From contig ONDS01000001.1 of NCBI GenBank assembly GCA_900316685.1, positions 124,001 to 188,000 on the forward strand: a stretch of 64,000 bases of DNA, written 5' to 3'. The translations under genes were made by a program, and so were the position numbers. This DNA is from an uncultured Prevotellaceae bacterium. Lineage in GTDB: Bacteria > Bacteroidota > Bacteroidia > Bacteroidales > Bacteroidaceae. A model generated the notes under the pieces. It saw only the letters and a list, made by a program, of their open reading frames with translations. It was not told the origin of the DNA and ran no database searches. Shown here piece by piece: positions 1 through 9,075 of the stretch; within the stretch, counting starts at the first letter, position 1, and the number at the start of each line of letters is the position of its first letter.

Positions 1-25
1 TACAACATATTTTTTGCCCGTTTTA

Positions 26-57
26 TTTGGTTTGAGGCAAAAAAAGATATACATTTG
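26..57 (+). promoter_or_regulatory. Bacteroidetes-type promoter
   Basis: TTTG (26-29), a 20-nt spacer and TACATTTG (50-57) match the Bacteroidetes primary-sigma consensus. Transcription would start near 64 and run toward the hairpin at 189-217. No convincing open frame lies between, so the product could be a small RNA or a remnant leader. Confidence 0.5.
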
Positions 58-188
58 CAGGCAGAAAGAGTGTAACAAATACTATTAACAAGAAATATCA
101 TATATTTTTCGCTATATTCTCATAAATAAGAACAAAAATCAGCTCGTGAGAGTAGATGCTTTGAGTTAGTTTTTTATAGTATATTTTT

Positions 189-217
189 AAGCGCCGTGTC
201 GAGAGGACATGGCGCTT
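189..217. terminator. hairpin between a plus-strand promoter and the hsdR 3' end
   Basis: The arms AAGCGCCGTGTC and GACATGGCGCTT pair over 12 bp, one pair being G-T, around a 5-nt loop. It lies 59 bp past the hsdR stop and could end transcripts from both sides. The following T-run is weak (TTTATT). Confidence 0.55.
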
Positions 218-275
218 TATTGTGTATGTATCGAATTGGAGGTTTTTCAGAGAGAGGGTCTTGATGATGGCTATT

Positions 276-3200
276 TCACGCCACACCGCCATAATGCTGA
301 CTAACGTAGTTATACACAGCATCGCGGTAGTAGTTGATGCTTTCGTCGGAATAGCTCTCGGGGAGTTCTTTCCATAGGATGTCGCGAATGGTGATAATGA
401 TGGATGCTCTGGTTTCTTGCTTGTCGAACGGATGATCCATCGTGGCCAGTTGGGCCTTTATCTTCTCCAGCAATTCTTTGGCGACAACTTTTAGTTTCTT
501 AATGTCTTCCTTTGAAAGGTCATCTTTCATCAGCACATCGTACATGGAGAGTTGCTCGTCGTTCTCAAAACCTTCGCGGATGTAACGCTTCTCCTCTTCG
601 GTCAGTTCGTGGGAGAGGGCCATCAGTTCCGTGAACGTCTTCTCTATCGTTGCTCGGTTCTGTTCTTGGTTGTAGTCGTGGATGATTTCCTGATACTTCT
701 CGTAGAAGTTGATACGTGAGGGATTCTCGGCCAGCATGCGGGCAATGCGCTCCTGTAGCAGTTCCTGAATATCTTTCAGCACAAGGTTCTTTTCTTTGCT
801 CTTGGCGAACTCGCGACGGAGTAGTTCAAAGTCAATGCCGCTAATATCAAAGCGGCGCGACTCAGCAGCCATCGTCCCTTCGCCATCAACTTCCAGATGC
901 TCATTTACTATTTCATTAATGGCCACGCTCAGATCTGTGATGTCGGCATGTTTGCGCTTCTGTTGTAGTTCCTTAAAGATAGCTTCAATGCCATCTTTCT
1001 GCTGTTTCATCTCGGGAGTGATATCCTCGCGGTCGAGATATTTCCAAAGTTTCAACAGCGTGGAGGTAAACGTGCAGTATGACTTCCTGATTTCCGCTGT
1101 CTCGCACATTGCATTGGCAGCCTTCTTCAGCAACGACAGCTTTTCGAAATTCTCTGCTTTGATGAGGTCATCCAACTCAAAGTCATGTTCTTTCAGGAAG
1201 GCCATAGCAGCAGCTATCGTCTCTATGACATGCTTGATGAGCTCTTTCTTATCAATAGTCGGATCATTACCTCCTGCGCCACCTTCTGGGTTCGCTGTAT
1301 AATCGGCCAATGCCTGGCGCAAGGCTTTCACGATGCCGATATAGTCGATGATCAGGCCGTTGGTCTTTCCTTCTGCCACACGATTGGCACGGGCGATGGT
1401 CTGCATCAGCGTATGAGCCTTCATTGGCTTGTCGATATAGAGGCACGAAAGTGTTTTCACGTCGAAGCCTGTCAGCCACATGGCGCAGACAAAAACCACG
1501 CGCAGACGGGAGTCGTCGGCCTTAAAAGCCTTGTCCAGTTCCTCTTTCTCCATCCGCTCGCGGTGCGGCTTGATGTCGAGGCCCCATTTTTGGAACGTCT
1601 GTATCTCGTTCTGCTCTTGCGAAACGACTACGGCCATGTCCGTCTCACGCATCCATTCCAGTTTGCGCTGCATCTCCTGCGCCTCCTGTTGCGAGGTGCA
1701 TTTTGCGATGGCATCTTCCAATGCCTTGATTTCGCGCTGCCAGTATTCCTGCACATAGTTGAACATTCGTACACAGGTCACCTTGTTATAGCATACGAAC
1801 ATCGCCTTGCCCGATGTCCACAGGTCGCTATAATGATGCACAAAATCTTTGGCTATCAACCGCAAACGTTTGGCAGCTGTCAGCAGATGCACCTCTTTGG
1901 CAAACTCCCGTTCCAGCTTGGCCAGTTGCGAGGCATCCAGTTCGCCCGCTTGTTCCAGGGCTGCTGCTATCTCGTCATTGATTTCTGGATTTTTCAAGTC
2001 TTGCAGCTTCTCACCACGGTTCTCGTAATACAAAGGCACCGTTGCTTTATCCTCCACTGCCCGTTTGAAGTCATAGATACTCACGTAGCCACCAAAGGTA
2101 CGTGCCGTGATGTTGTCGTTTGACAGCAACGGTGTACCTGTGAAACCGATGCGATGGGCGGTTGGTAACAGGTGCATCAGGTTATCGGCAAAGATGCCGT
2201 TCTGCGTGCGGTGTGCCTCGTCGCTCATCACGATGATGTCATGGTCGGGATAGATGGGGTCAGCTTTCGGGTCGTTGAACTTCTGAATGAGCGAGAAGAT
2301 GAACGATGGATTGCCTTTCAACTTCGATTTCAAGTCCTCGCCACTGCTGGCGATGAACTTCTTCGCCTTCACATTGCCCAACAGTCCGCAGTTCTCGAAC
2401 GTGTCGCTGATCTGCTTGTTCAGTTCGTCGCGGTCGGTCAGCACCAGGAAAGTTGGCGAACCCTCAAACTTGCGGCGAATCTTCTGCGAGAGGAACAACA
2501 TGGAATAGCTCTTGCCTGAGCCTTGCGTGTGCCAGAAAACACCTAACTTTCCGTTCAGGTACTGGCGGTTGCGGTACATCTCTACGGCTTGGTTTACGCC
2601 AAGGTATTGGTGGTTGCGGGCCAGAATCTTAGCCGTTCGTCCTCCGCTATGGTCGTAAAGGATGAAGTTTTCCAGCAAATCCAGGAAGTTCTCCTTTCGG
2701 CAGATGCCACGGAGCATCGTTGGCAGTTCGATGTTTCCAGCCTCCTGCTCAGTCAGTCGTTTCCATTCGTGGAAGAACTCCCATTTCGAGTCTATGGTTC
2801 CCACACGTGCCTCCAGTCCGTTACTGAAGATGATAAAGGTGTTGTGATAGAACAGCTGCGGAATCGTATCGAGGTAGTCGCGATAGTTCTTGTTGAAGGC
2901 ATCCACCACTTCCACGTCGTGGTTCTTCAGTTCCATAAACAGCAAAGGCAGACCATTCACGAAGCCAACGATGTCGGCACGGCGATGATAGAGGGCACCA
3001 TATACCCACATCTCGCGGACACACAGGAAGTCGTTCTTCTCTGGCGAAGCGAAGTCGATGACCTTGGCACGCACCTCTTCCGTCTCGCCATTTGGTTTCA
3101 CGCGAGTCACAGGCACACCATCACGAATCAACTGATACTTCTGCTCATTAATCTGCATCAGCGTCTGACTGCTCATGTGCTCCGTCATGCGCTCTACGCA

Positions 3201-3422
3201 CTCCTGCAGCTGTTTGTCCGTCAGCCAAGGGTTCAGCGTCTTCAGTGCCTTACGGAAACGCTCCGTCAGCAGCACCTCATGATAGGATGTGCGTCCCAGT
3301 GTGCCATTCGTGCCGAGCACTTCCTTATCAAAGGCATACACGCTCGTCCAGCCCAGTTCCTTTTCCATCAACTCGGCTGCACTCCGCTGTATCAGTTGGT
3401 CTTCGCTATAGTCGTTTGCCAT
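276..3422 (-). CDS. hsdR: type I restriction endonuclease subunit R (HsdR)
   Basis: This 1048-residue protein would be the ATP-driven translocase and nuclease of a type I restriction-modification complex, working with HsdM and HsdS. The N-terminal PD-(D/E)XK-like nuclease is visible as RADIVGF followed by MELKN near residues 148-165. A Walker A motif (TQGSGKS) lies near residue 302 and an SF2 box II (SDEAH) near 402, followed by FTGTP. The C-terminal region is helical, as usual for the family. Length is typical. The start MANDYSEDQL sits just downstream of a REP-like block that separates it from hsdS, so hsdR may have its own transcript or depend on read-through. Confidence 0.95.
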   Translation of the reverse strand: MANDYSEDQLIQRSAAELMEKELGWTSVYAFDKEVLGTNGTLGRTSYHEVLLTERFRKALKTLNPWLTDKQLQECVERMTEHMSSQTLMQINEQKYQLIRDGVPVTRVKPNGETEEVRAKVIDFASPEKNDFLCVREMWVYGALYHRRADIVGFVNGLPLLFMELKNHDVEVVDAFNKNYRDYLDTIPQLFYHNTFIIFSNGLEARVGTIDSKWEFFHEWKRLTEQEAGNIELPTMLRGICRKENFLDLLENFILYDHSGGRTAKILARNHQYLGVNQAVEMYRNRQYLNGKLGVFWHTQGSGKSYSMLFLSQKIRRKFEGSPTFLVLTDRDELNKQISDTFENCGLLGNVKAKKFIASSGEDLKSKLKGNPSFIFSLIQKFNDPKADPIYPDHDIIVMSDEAHRTQNGIFADNLMHLLPTAHRIGFTGTPLLSNDNITARTFGGYVSIYDFKRAVEDKATVPLYYENRGEKLQDLKNPEINDEIAAALEQAGELDASQLAKLEREFAKEVHLLTAAKRLRLIAKDFVHHYSDLWTSGKAMFVCYNKVTCVRMFNYVQEYWQREIKALEDAIAKCTSQQEAQEMQRKLEWMRETDMAVVVSQEQNEIQTFQKWGLDIKPHRERMEKEELDKAFKADDSRLRVVFVCAMWLTGFDVKTLSCLYIDKPMKAHTLMQTIARANRVAEGKTNGLIIDYIGIVKALRQALADYTANPEGGAGGNDPTIDKKELIKHVIETIAAAMAFLKEHDFELDDLIKAENFEKLSLLKKAANAMCETAEIRKSYCTFTSTLLKLWKYLDREDITPEMKQQKDGIEAIFKELQQKRKHADITDLSVAINEIVNEHLEVDGEGTMAAESRRFDISGIDFELLRREFAKSKEKNLVLKDIQELLQERIARMLAENPSRINFYEKYQEIIHDYNQEQNRATIEKTFTELMALSHELTEEEKRYIREGFENDEQLSMYDVLMKDDLSKEDIKKLKVVAKELLEKIKAQLATMDHPFDKQETRASIIITIRDILWKELPESYSDESINYYRDAVYNYVSQHYGGVA

Positions 3423-3456
3423 AATTATTATTCAAGTTTCCAAGTTCCATTAAATC

Positions 3457-3535
3457 GGCCTGAAAGGCCAGTATGCTCATAGCCCTGGACAACGCCCTGG
3501 GTGTCAATGTCGTGGTAATCTCGCCCTGAAAGGGC
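3457..3535. repeat. REP-like palindrome block, hsdR side of the transposase
   Basis: Three short palindromes follow one another: GGCCTGAAAGGCC (3457-3469), AGCCCTGG-acaac-GCCCTGGGT (3481-3501) and GCCCTGAAAGGGC (3523-3535). The same three types reappear in inverted order and orientation on the other side of the transposase gene, at 4019-4102. Such arrangements are typical of RAYT/REP units. Confidence 0.8.
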
Positions 3536-3547
3536 AAAAGCCCATTC

Positions 3548-4003
3548 TTAATCAGAAAACACATATCGTTCATCATAATCCACATTGTATAATTTCAGAA
3601 ACTCCAGATATTCATCACGAAAACACCATTTTTTATGGTGCTCACGCTGGTTATTCACATATTCAATGGTCTTATCAACGACCGATTGACTGACCGAAAA
3701 AGCCGCATAACCACCTTGCCACGCAAAATGCTCGTATAAAGGCGACACACTTTTTATCCATCGGCTACTGTTACGTTTCACTTCTTCCACAAGATGTGCC
3801 ACGTTCTCATTTCTCGACAAGAGACAAACAATATGTACATGGTCTCCGATACCGCCAACACGAATGATATGACAACCAGTGGTATTGACCAATTGGCCGA
3901 TATAGCTGTGCATACGCTCCAGATGCTCGTCAGCTATTTGTGGGCTGGTAATCTTCACGTGGAAGATAATATGCAGATATATTTTACAAAGCGATTGTGA
4001 CAT
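3548..4003 (-). mobile_element. REP-associated tyrosine transposase (RAYT, IS200/IS605 Y1 family)
   Basis: The 151-residue protein is a full-length single-domain Y1 HUH transposase. The HUH pair is in GDHVHIVCLL (near residue 57), and the likely catalytic tyrosine is in the helix TIEYVNNQ (near residue 115). These enzymes cut and join single-stranded DNA at hairpins. The gene is flanked on both sides by mirrored REP-like palindromes (3457-3535 and 4019-4102) and has no TnpB partner, which fits a domesticated RAYT more than a free insertion sequence. It interrupts the hsdS-hsdR interval on the same strand. Confidence 0.9.
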
Positions 4004-4018
4004 GATTGTAATGCTTTT

Positions 4019-4102
4019 GCCCTTTCAGGGCGACGTTATTCATTGTTCCATTACATTCCCAGGGTGATGCCCTGGGCTATGCGCTTTTTGGCCTTTCAGG
4101 CC
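4019..4102. repeat. REP-like palindrome block, hsdS side of the transposase
   Basis: The block contains GCCCTTTCAGGGC (4019-4031), CCCAGGG-tgat-GCCCTGGGC (4058-4077) and GGCCTTTCAGGCC (4090-4102), a mirror image of the block at 3457-3535. Its outer part lies inside the 3' end of hsdS and encodes the last residues, about RPERPKSA, of that protein. Confidence 0.8.
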
Positions 4103-5336
4103 GTTCCTCCCCCACATTTATCTCTCCATTCATCAGTTTCGGAAGCAAGCGGTCACGAGCCTCTGTGAGGAGGCGGATTTGCTTAGCTATAATTCTTGTT
4201 CTTTCAAGAAAGCAATGGGCTTTACCCTGAAATTTTTTTATGACGCTTTGAGCAGGACATATTATATCGAAATTTCGAAATACACTCTTGCTAATCTCAA
4301 GATATGTTGAACCACCAGCTTTGATTCTAATTTCCTCAACCCTATTGATCAAATTGTATAGAAGGTACATCTGAAAATCTTTCTCAAAAGGAACACATGA
4401 AATAAAACCCTGATTAGTGCATACTTCAAAATCACATATTCCAAAAAAACCGACACTTGCCCTGCTGGTCATCAAGATAGCCTCTTTAGGTAACATCTTA
4501 GCAGAACTATGATTAAGTCCTTCATTTGTAATTTTCTTCTCGGTGCTTAATAAGCATAAACTGTTGTTCTTTGTTATATCAGTTGGCGTTACCCAGTTTA
4601 TCGTTCCACCTTCGTAATATGAAACTACTTTGGTTGAAGGAGTTCCACCACCAACAGTATCACACACATCGGCTATTTTCTTCTTCTCCCACCCCTCAGG
4701 CACACCATCTACGATTTTGGTGTTTTCGTGGCCGGGGAAGTGGAGGTCAACGAACCATTCCTTATAGAGTCGCTGCGCAGCTTCCTCCAACAACTTTATC
4801 TGCTTCTGATAGTTCTCTATCAAAGAGTCGTAGCGGGAAAGGATTGTGGCGATGTGATGCTGAGTTGTGAGAGAAGGTAAGTCAATAGGAACATCACTCA
4901 ATATAGATGTGTTTAGATTTAACATTGTAGCACCAATTGCGTGTTTCTCTACCCATCCAATAGTCTCACGCTTTTGTAATTGATAGAAAACGAATTTCGG
5001 CAGCGCTTTTTGCTTATCAATAGTTACTCGCAAGCACCCTGTTCCACACAACCATCCTTGTTGAGCAAATACGGTATATGCACATTTACCAACATCACCT
5101 CTACGTGCATAAAGAATATCTCCTTCAGATATTTTGTGACGAGATAATCTTTCTACATGGTGGCTTTCTACACGTGCTATAGTCGATTCATCAATGCTGC
5201 CATTTATGATATCCTTAGGCATAACAACAGGAACACCAATGTCTGAATAATCAGATTGGTGCAATTGAGAGCCAAAGGGTCCCGTCTGTATTGCAGAAGA
5301 AATATCTCCCAACTTCACTTTCTTCCACTCACTCAT
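4077..5336 (-). CDS. hsdS: type I restriction-modification specificity subunit S (HsdS)
   Basis: This 419-residue protein would choose the bipartite DNA target for the type I complex. Two target-recognition domains are visible. The first starts at WKKVKLGDI with GPFGSQLH, and the second at GWEKKKIADVCD with GGGTPSTK. Each is followed by a conserved helix (LLEEAAQRLYKEWF and LLTEARDRLLPKL). The ATG overlaps the stop of the upstream nuclease gene as ATGA, which implies translational coupling. The C-terminus runs into a REP palindrome, so the tail after LMNGEINVG seems to have been rewritten by the repeat. Only one specificity gene is visible, with no sign of an inversion system. Confidence 0.93.
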   Translation of the reverse strand: MSEWKKVKLGDISSAIQTGPFGSQLHQSDYSDIGVPVVMPKDIINGSIDESTIARVESHHVERLSRHKISEGDILYARRGDVGKCAYTVFAQQGWLCGTGCLRVTIDKQKALPKFVFYQLQKRETIGWVEKHAIGATMLNLNTSILSDVPIDLPSLTTQHHIATILSRYDSLIENYQKQIKLLEEAAQRLYKEWFVDLHFPGHENTKIVDGVPEGWEKKKIADVCDTVGGGTPSTKVVSYYEGGTINWVTPTDITKNNSLCLLSTEKKITNEGLNHSSAKMLPKEAILMTSRASVGFFGICDFEVCTNQGFISCVPFEKDFQMYLLYNLINRVEEIRIKAGGSTYLEISKSVFRNFDIICPAQSVIKKFQGKAHCFLERTRIIAKQIRLLTEARDRLLPKLMNGEINVGEERPERPKSA

Positions 5337-6496
5337 GCCTTATCCTCCTTCTGATTATTCCTCTGTTCCAGTTCTGCCACCGTGCGGTCAACCACCTCTT
5401 GCAGCTGATAGGTGGCTACGCCCAATGGTTTCTGTATGTCCTGTAATGACCACTCGACAACAGTTTTCTTGGCAGTCTTGCAGATAACCAGGCCAACGGA
5501 GGGATTGTCACCCGCACCTCGAAGGAGCTTATCAGCAGCCGTAACGTAGAAATTAAGCTTACCGGCAAACTCCGGTATGTACTTCACGGTTTTCAACTCA
5601 ATGATAACATATCGCTTTTGAGGGATATGATAAAACACCAAATCAGGGAAGAAGGATGTTTCTTCATCCATACGGAGTTCAATCTGACGCCCTACGAAAG
5701 CAAAGCCTTTGCCCAATTCCAATAAAAAACGGGTGATATTGGCAACAAGCGCTTCCTCCAAATCATGCTCATCGTATTTTGCTTTCATTGTGAGGAACTC
5801 AAAGTTGTACTCGTCTTTCAGTAATTCCTTTGCCAACTCTCTTTGTGGCATCGGCAATGTCTTGTCGAAGTTGGTAACAGCGGCCCCCTGCTTCTTGAAT
5901 AACTTTGCTGCTATTTGGTCTTCCAGCCAACTTCGGCTCCACCCCTCTTCTATCACCTTATTTATATAGAACAAGGCTTCGTCCAGAGATTGGCTTTTTG
6001 TGAATATTTCTACATGATGGAACCAAGGTATTTGACCGAATATTTTGGGCATATCCATTTCGTCAGCAGGTTGCTGACGAATTTCTAACAACAGTTCTTT
6101 TCCGTCAATGGGTTGTTGGTTAATTGGCTTTTCTAATTCGTCAGCAGGCTGCTGACGAATTAGAACTTGCTCATTATAAAACGAGTACCATCTTTTCATG
6201 TATTTCAAGTTGGTAACAGAGAATCCTGTTTCATTGGGGAACATGGAGCGCATGTCATCACTCAGTTGGTTAAAGAATCCACTCCCCCATTTACTCTCGG
6301 CTTTTTTCTTGACGATGTCGCGTCCAAGGCTCCAATAATATTCGAGCATAGCCGTATTTACACGTACAGCAGCTTTTGCCTGACTGCTTTGGAAACGCCG
6401 CTTTAGCTCTGACAGCCACGTAACATATTCATTGTCGGCCAGCATCCCGTCACGTGCTACGAATGTCGGTTCCATTATATCTTCCTTCTTACTCAT
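5333..6496 (-). CDS. DUF1016 / YhcG-like PD-(D/E)XK nuclease-domain protein
   Basis: Family members have an N-terminal DUF1016 domain and a C-terminal PD-(D/E)XK nuclease domain and are often found in restriction loci. Their exact role is not settled. The C-terminal active-site pattern is visible as FFPDLVFYHI followed by YVIIELK. The start at 6496 is chosen because its ATG overlaps the hsdM stop as ATGA; a start at 6511 is also open. The 3' end overlaps hsdS the same way, so the three genes are probably translated as one unit. The middle of the protein holds two copies of IRQQPADE encoded by palindromes (6059-6081 and 6133-6163). Confidence 0.85.
   Translation of the reverse strand: MSKKEDIMEPTFVARDGMLADNEYVTWLSELKRRFQSSQAKAAVRVNTAMLEYYWSLGRDIVKKKAESKWGSGFFNQLSDDMRSMFPNETGFSVTNLKYMKRWYSFYNEQVLIRQQPADELEKPINQQPIDGKELLLEIRQQPADEMDMPKIFGQIPWFHHVEIFTKSQSLDEALFYINKVIEEGWSRSWLEDQIAAKLFKKQGAAVTNFDKTLPMPQRELAKELLKDEYNFEFLTMKAKYDEHDLEEALVANITRFLLELGKGFAFVGRQIELRMDEETSFFPDLVFYHIPQKRYVIIELKTVKYIPEFAGKLNFYVTAADKLLRGAGDNPSVGLVICKTAKKTVVEWSLQDIQKPLGVATYQLQEVVDRTVAELEQRNNQKEDKA
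6059..6163. repeat. two in-frame palindromes inside the DUF1016 gene
   Basis: One palindrome has arms TTCGTCAGCA at 6059-6068 and 6072-6081. The other is perfect, with 15-bp arms (CTAATTCGTCAGCAG at 6133-6147) around one base, ending at 6163. Both keep the frame open and encode near-identical IRQQPADE peptides separated by a linker containing INQQPIDGKE. Confidence 0.8.
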
Positions 6497-8304
6497 TTCA
6501 GTCCCTCCCATGCTTTTTGAATCTCGTCCATCAGGACGTTAGCCTCCTTGTTCAGCTGTGCCAACTCGGCATGAATCTCGGTCATGCGCTCATGGAAATC
6601 CACGCCGTCGTCTTCCTGTTCGGCCACGCCGACGTATGCACCTGGAGTAAGAGAATAGTTCTTTTCCTCTATCTCCTGAATGGTGGCTATCTTGCAGAGA
6701 CCAAGCACATCCTTGTATTCGCCATCGCCAAACTTCTCTGTGAGCCATTCGTACTGGCGGGCCGTTTCAAGTGTGTCTTCCAGTTCGGCGATGAGGGCAT
6801 TCTGCTCGGCCTCAATGCGTTTCTTGTCTTTGCGAGTGGCATTGGCTATAGCCTCTTTCGCTGCAGCCTTCTGCTTGTCAAGTGCTTCCTGAGCTGATGC
6901 TACGGTTGTATCGCCTAAGACAGATTGATAGTCAGCCTGCAACTGTTGATACTTTTCCTTTTCGCCGCGATAAAGATGTACGATGGCTTGCAGGTTACGC
7001 AACTGCCATTCTGTCCATTCATTTAAGGTACGGTCAACCACCGTATAGTAGTTGCGGGCATCGATGAACAGCACCTTGTCACGAATGTCGGCATGCTTGT
7101 TGCGGTCGAAGAACCATAGCGAGCAAGGCAGGGAAAGTGTGTAGAAGAAATTGTTGCCTACGCTGACCATCACATCTACATCACCTGTGCGCACCAGTTT
7201 CTCACGAATATCACGGTCTTTATTGGCGCTGTCAGTCGCCGAACTGGCCATCACGAACCCTGCACGTCCGTGGTCATTCAGATAGGCATAGAAATAGCTT
7301 ATCCAAAGATAGTTGGCGTTGCCTATCTCTTTGGTCTTCTGATTCACGCCAGGCAAGCCGAAGGGCAGACGACCAGCAGCAGAAGCCGACTCGGCCTTCA
7401 CCTTATCCACATTGAATGGCGGATTAGCCATCACATAGTCGCACTTGCCGGCCAGATTGTGGGCATCATGATAGAAGGAGTTGGCTTCGTCGCCGGAAAT
7501 AATCTTTCCGTTCAAACCATGAACAGCCATATTCATCAGACAAAGTTGTGCATTGTATTCCACCTTCTCTTGTCCGTAGAAAGTCATCTGGGTGTTAGCA
7601 TTTAATCCTGCTTGATTCACGAAGTCGCCCGTCTGCACAAACATGCCACCACTACCACAGGCAGGATCCAACATGATGCCTTGCGTGGGTTCAAGCACAT
7701 TGACCAGCATCTTCACCAGCGATTTCGGCGTAAAGAACACGCCATCATCAGAGGCTACCGCCTTGGCAAACTTCGAGAGAAAATATTCATAGATGCGTCC
7801 GATGATGTCGCCACCTACCTCGTCAATGGTCTTGTTGTTGAAGATACGAAGCAGTTCGCGCAGAAGGTCGTCGGCAAACATGGTGTAGGTCTTGGGCAGT
7901 ACGCCTGTCAGCTGTTCGCTCTGGTCTTCCACCAGTTGCATGGCGTTGTTGACGGCCTCGCCCAACGAGTTGATGGGTTGTCCGTCCTTGGTCTTCAATC
8001 CTGCTGCCACGATATTGTCAGGCAGATTCACCAGGTAGTCGAACTGTGCCTCACGGGGCAGGTACAAGGCGCTCTTGGCCGCGAAGTCGCTGGGTTCCAC
8101 GGGCATCACTCGCCCGCCTCGGCTGGGGCGGTTTTCCAAGATTTCTGCCTCCACCATTTTATAGCGGCTGTAGGCATAGCGCAGGAACAGCAAAGCCAGC
8201 ACAGGCATGCAATACTGACTGCTCGTCAACTTGCTACCTTGTCTCAAGAGATCTGCCGATTCCCAAAGTTCGGCTTCGAGTTTTCGTATATTAATCATCA
8301 TCAT
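6493..8304 (-). CDS. hsdM: type I restriction-modification DNA methyltransferase (HsdM)
   Basis: This 603-residue N6-adenine methyltransferase modifies host DNA and forms the core of the type I complex. An N-terminal HsdM helical domain is followed by the S-adenosylmethionine motif DPACGSGGMF near residue 211 and the catalytic NPPF motif near 295. The C-terminal third is a long charged coiled-coil-like region (KAAAKEAIANATRKDKK). It is the first gene of the operon hsdM-DUF1016-hsdS-(RAYT)-hsdR. The start MMMINIRKLE is plausible, although either of the next two ATGs could be used. Confidence 0.95.
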   Translation of the reverse strand: MMMINIRKLEAELWESADLLRQGSKLTSSQYCMPVLALLFLRYAYSRYKMVEAEILENRPSRGGRVMPVEPSDFAAKSALYLPREAQFDYLVNLPDNIVAAGLKTKDGQPINSLGEAVNNAMQLVEDQSEQLTGVLPKTYTMFADDLLRELLRIFNNKTIDEVGGDIIGRIYEYFLSKFAKAVASDDGVFFTPKSLVKMLVNVLEPTQGIMLDPACGSGGMFVQTGDFVNQAGLNANTQMTFYGQEKVEYNAQLCLMNMAVHGLNGKIISGDEANSFYHDAHNLAGKCDYVMANPPFNVDKVKAESASAAGRLPFGLPGVNQKTKEIGNANYLWISYFYAYLNDHGRAGFVMASSATDSANKDRDIREKLVRTGDVDVMVSVGNNFFYTLSLPCSLWFFDRNKHADIRDKVLFIDARNYYTVVDRTLNEWTEWQLRNLQAIVHLYRGEKEKYQQLQADYQSVLGDTTVASAQEALDKQKAAAKEAIANATRKDKKRIEAEQNALIAELEDTLETARQYEWLTEKFGDGEYKDVLGLCKIATIQEIEEKNYSLTPGAYVGVAEQEDDGVDFHERMTEIHAELAQLNKEANVLMDEIQKAWEGLK

Positions 8305-8331
8305 GCACTTTAGTCAAGCACAAGCTAAATG

Positions 8332-9069
8332 TTATTCTGCTTTTTTCCTGTTGAGGACAAGGGCGAGGAGGAGGGCAAGGAGGAGGAGAGGGAGTCCTAA
8401 TAAGATGCTCCATTTGACTCCTGCCATGCTGAGGCCCACCGCTACGGTGAAACCGACGGTCATGCCCGTGAGCATACGCGTGATGGTGATGAATCGGGGC
8501 ACCCGACCTTTCGTTATCGAGTTGGCAACGCTGAACAACAGGCCAAAGAGAAAACCACCTTGGTTGCCGATACTCTGTAGGAGAAGAACAACGGCTGCCA
8601 CACCCACAAAAGCGTTAATCTGGACATGTGAGATATTCATGAACGAATAGAGCAGCAGCGCCGCGCCCATGCCACCGAGGAAAGGAGCGATGCCACGCAC
8701 CACCTGTTCACCCATGTTCGAAAACATTCCTTTGATACCTCCTGCCACGCCCACAAAGGGCAGTTTTTTCTGGAAGAGCGGCAGTATGGCACTGTTGATA
8801 AAGACAGCCACCACCACCTTGCCGACGATACCGCCGGCAGCACCCAACGCACCGCCAAACAATCCACCCTCGGCAAACGACAGGAAACTGACTACCTTTG
8901 CCCAGCCAGGCAGTTCGGTGGTTGACGACAGATAGCCGATAACCAGCCATATAGCGCCCAACACCAAGGTTGGCAACAGCATCATGGGATGCTTGAACAC
9001 CTCTAATCCCTGATGCATACATTTCTTCAGATAGGCACCTACCCCTAATCTTTCTTCCTGCATGGTCAT
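8332..9069 (-). CDS. multi-pass membrane protein of unknown function
   Basis: The 245-residue product has about six hydrophobic stretches, starting with LLPTLVLGAIWLVIGYL and ending with LLGLPLLLLALLLALVL, then a basic tail (NRKKAE). The glycine-rich centre (GGLFGGALGAAGGIVGK) resembles packed transmembrane helices. I do not recognise the family. It lies 6 bp after the polyglutamine gene and 28 bp before hsdM on the same strand, so it is the last gene of a three-gene operon that begins with the large exported protein at 9813-12344. Confidence 0.75.
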   Translation of the reverse strand: MTMQEERLGVGAYLKKCMHQGLEVFKHPMMLLPTLVLGAIWLVIGYLSSTTELPGWAKVVSFLSFAEGGLFGGALGAAGGIVGKVVVAVFINSAILPLFQKKLPFVGVAGGIKGMFSNMGEQVVRGIAPFLGGMGAALLLYSFMNISHVQINAFVGVAAVVLLLQSIGNQGGFLFGLLFSVANSITKGRVPRFITITRMLTGMTVGFTVAVGLSMAGVKWSILLGLPLLLLALLLALVLNRKKAE

Positions 9070-9075
9070 AACCGT

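Noticed and set aside
98-322. 74-codon open frame at the left end
   Set aside because: It overlaps the hsdR 3' end and the hairpin on the same strand and has no protein-like composition.
4077-5336. phase-variable hsdS inversion system
   Set aside because: Only one specificity gene is present, with no second partial hsdS, inverted repeats within the gene, or recombinase.
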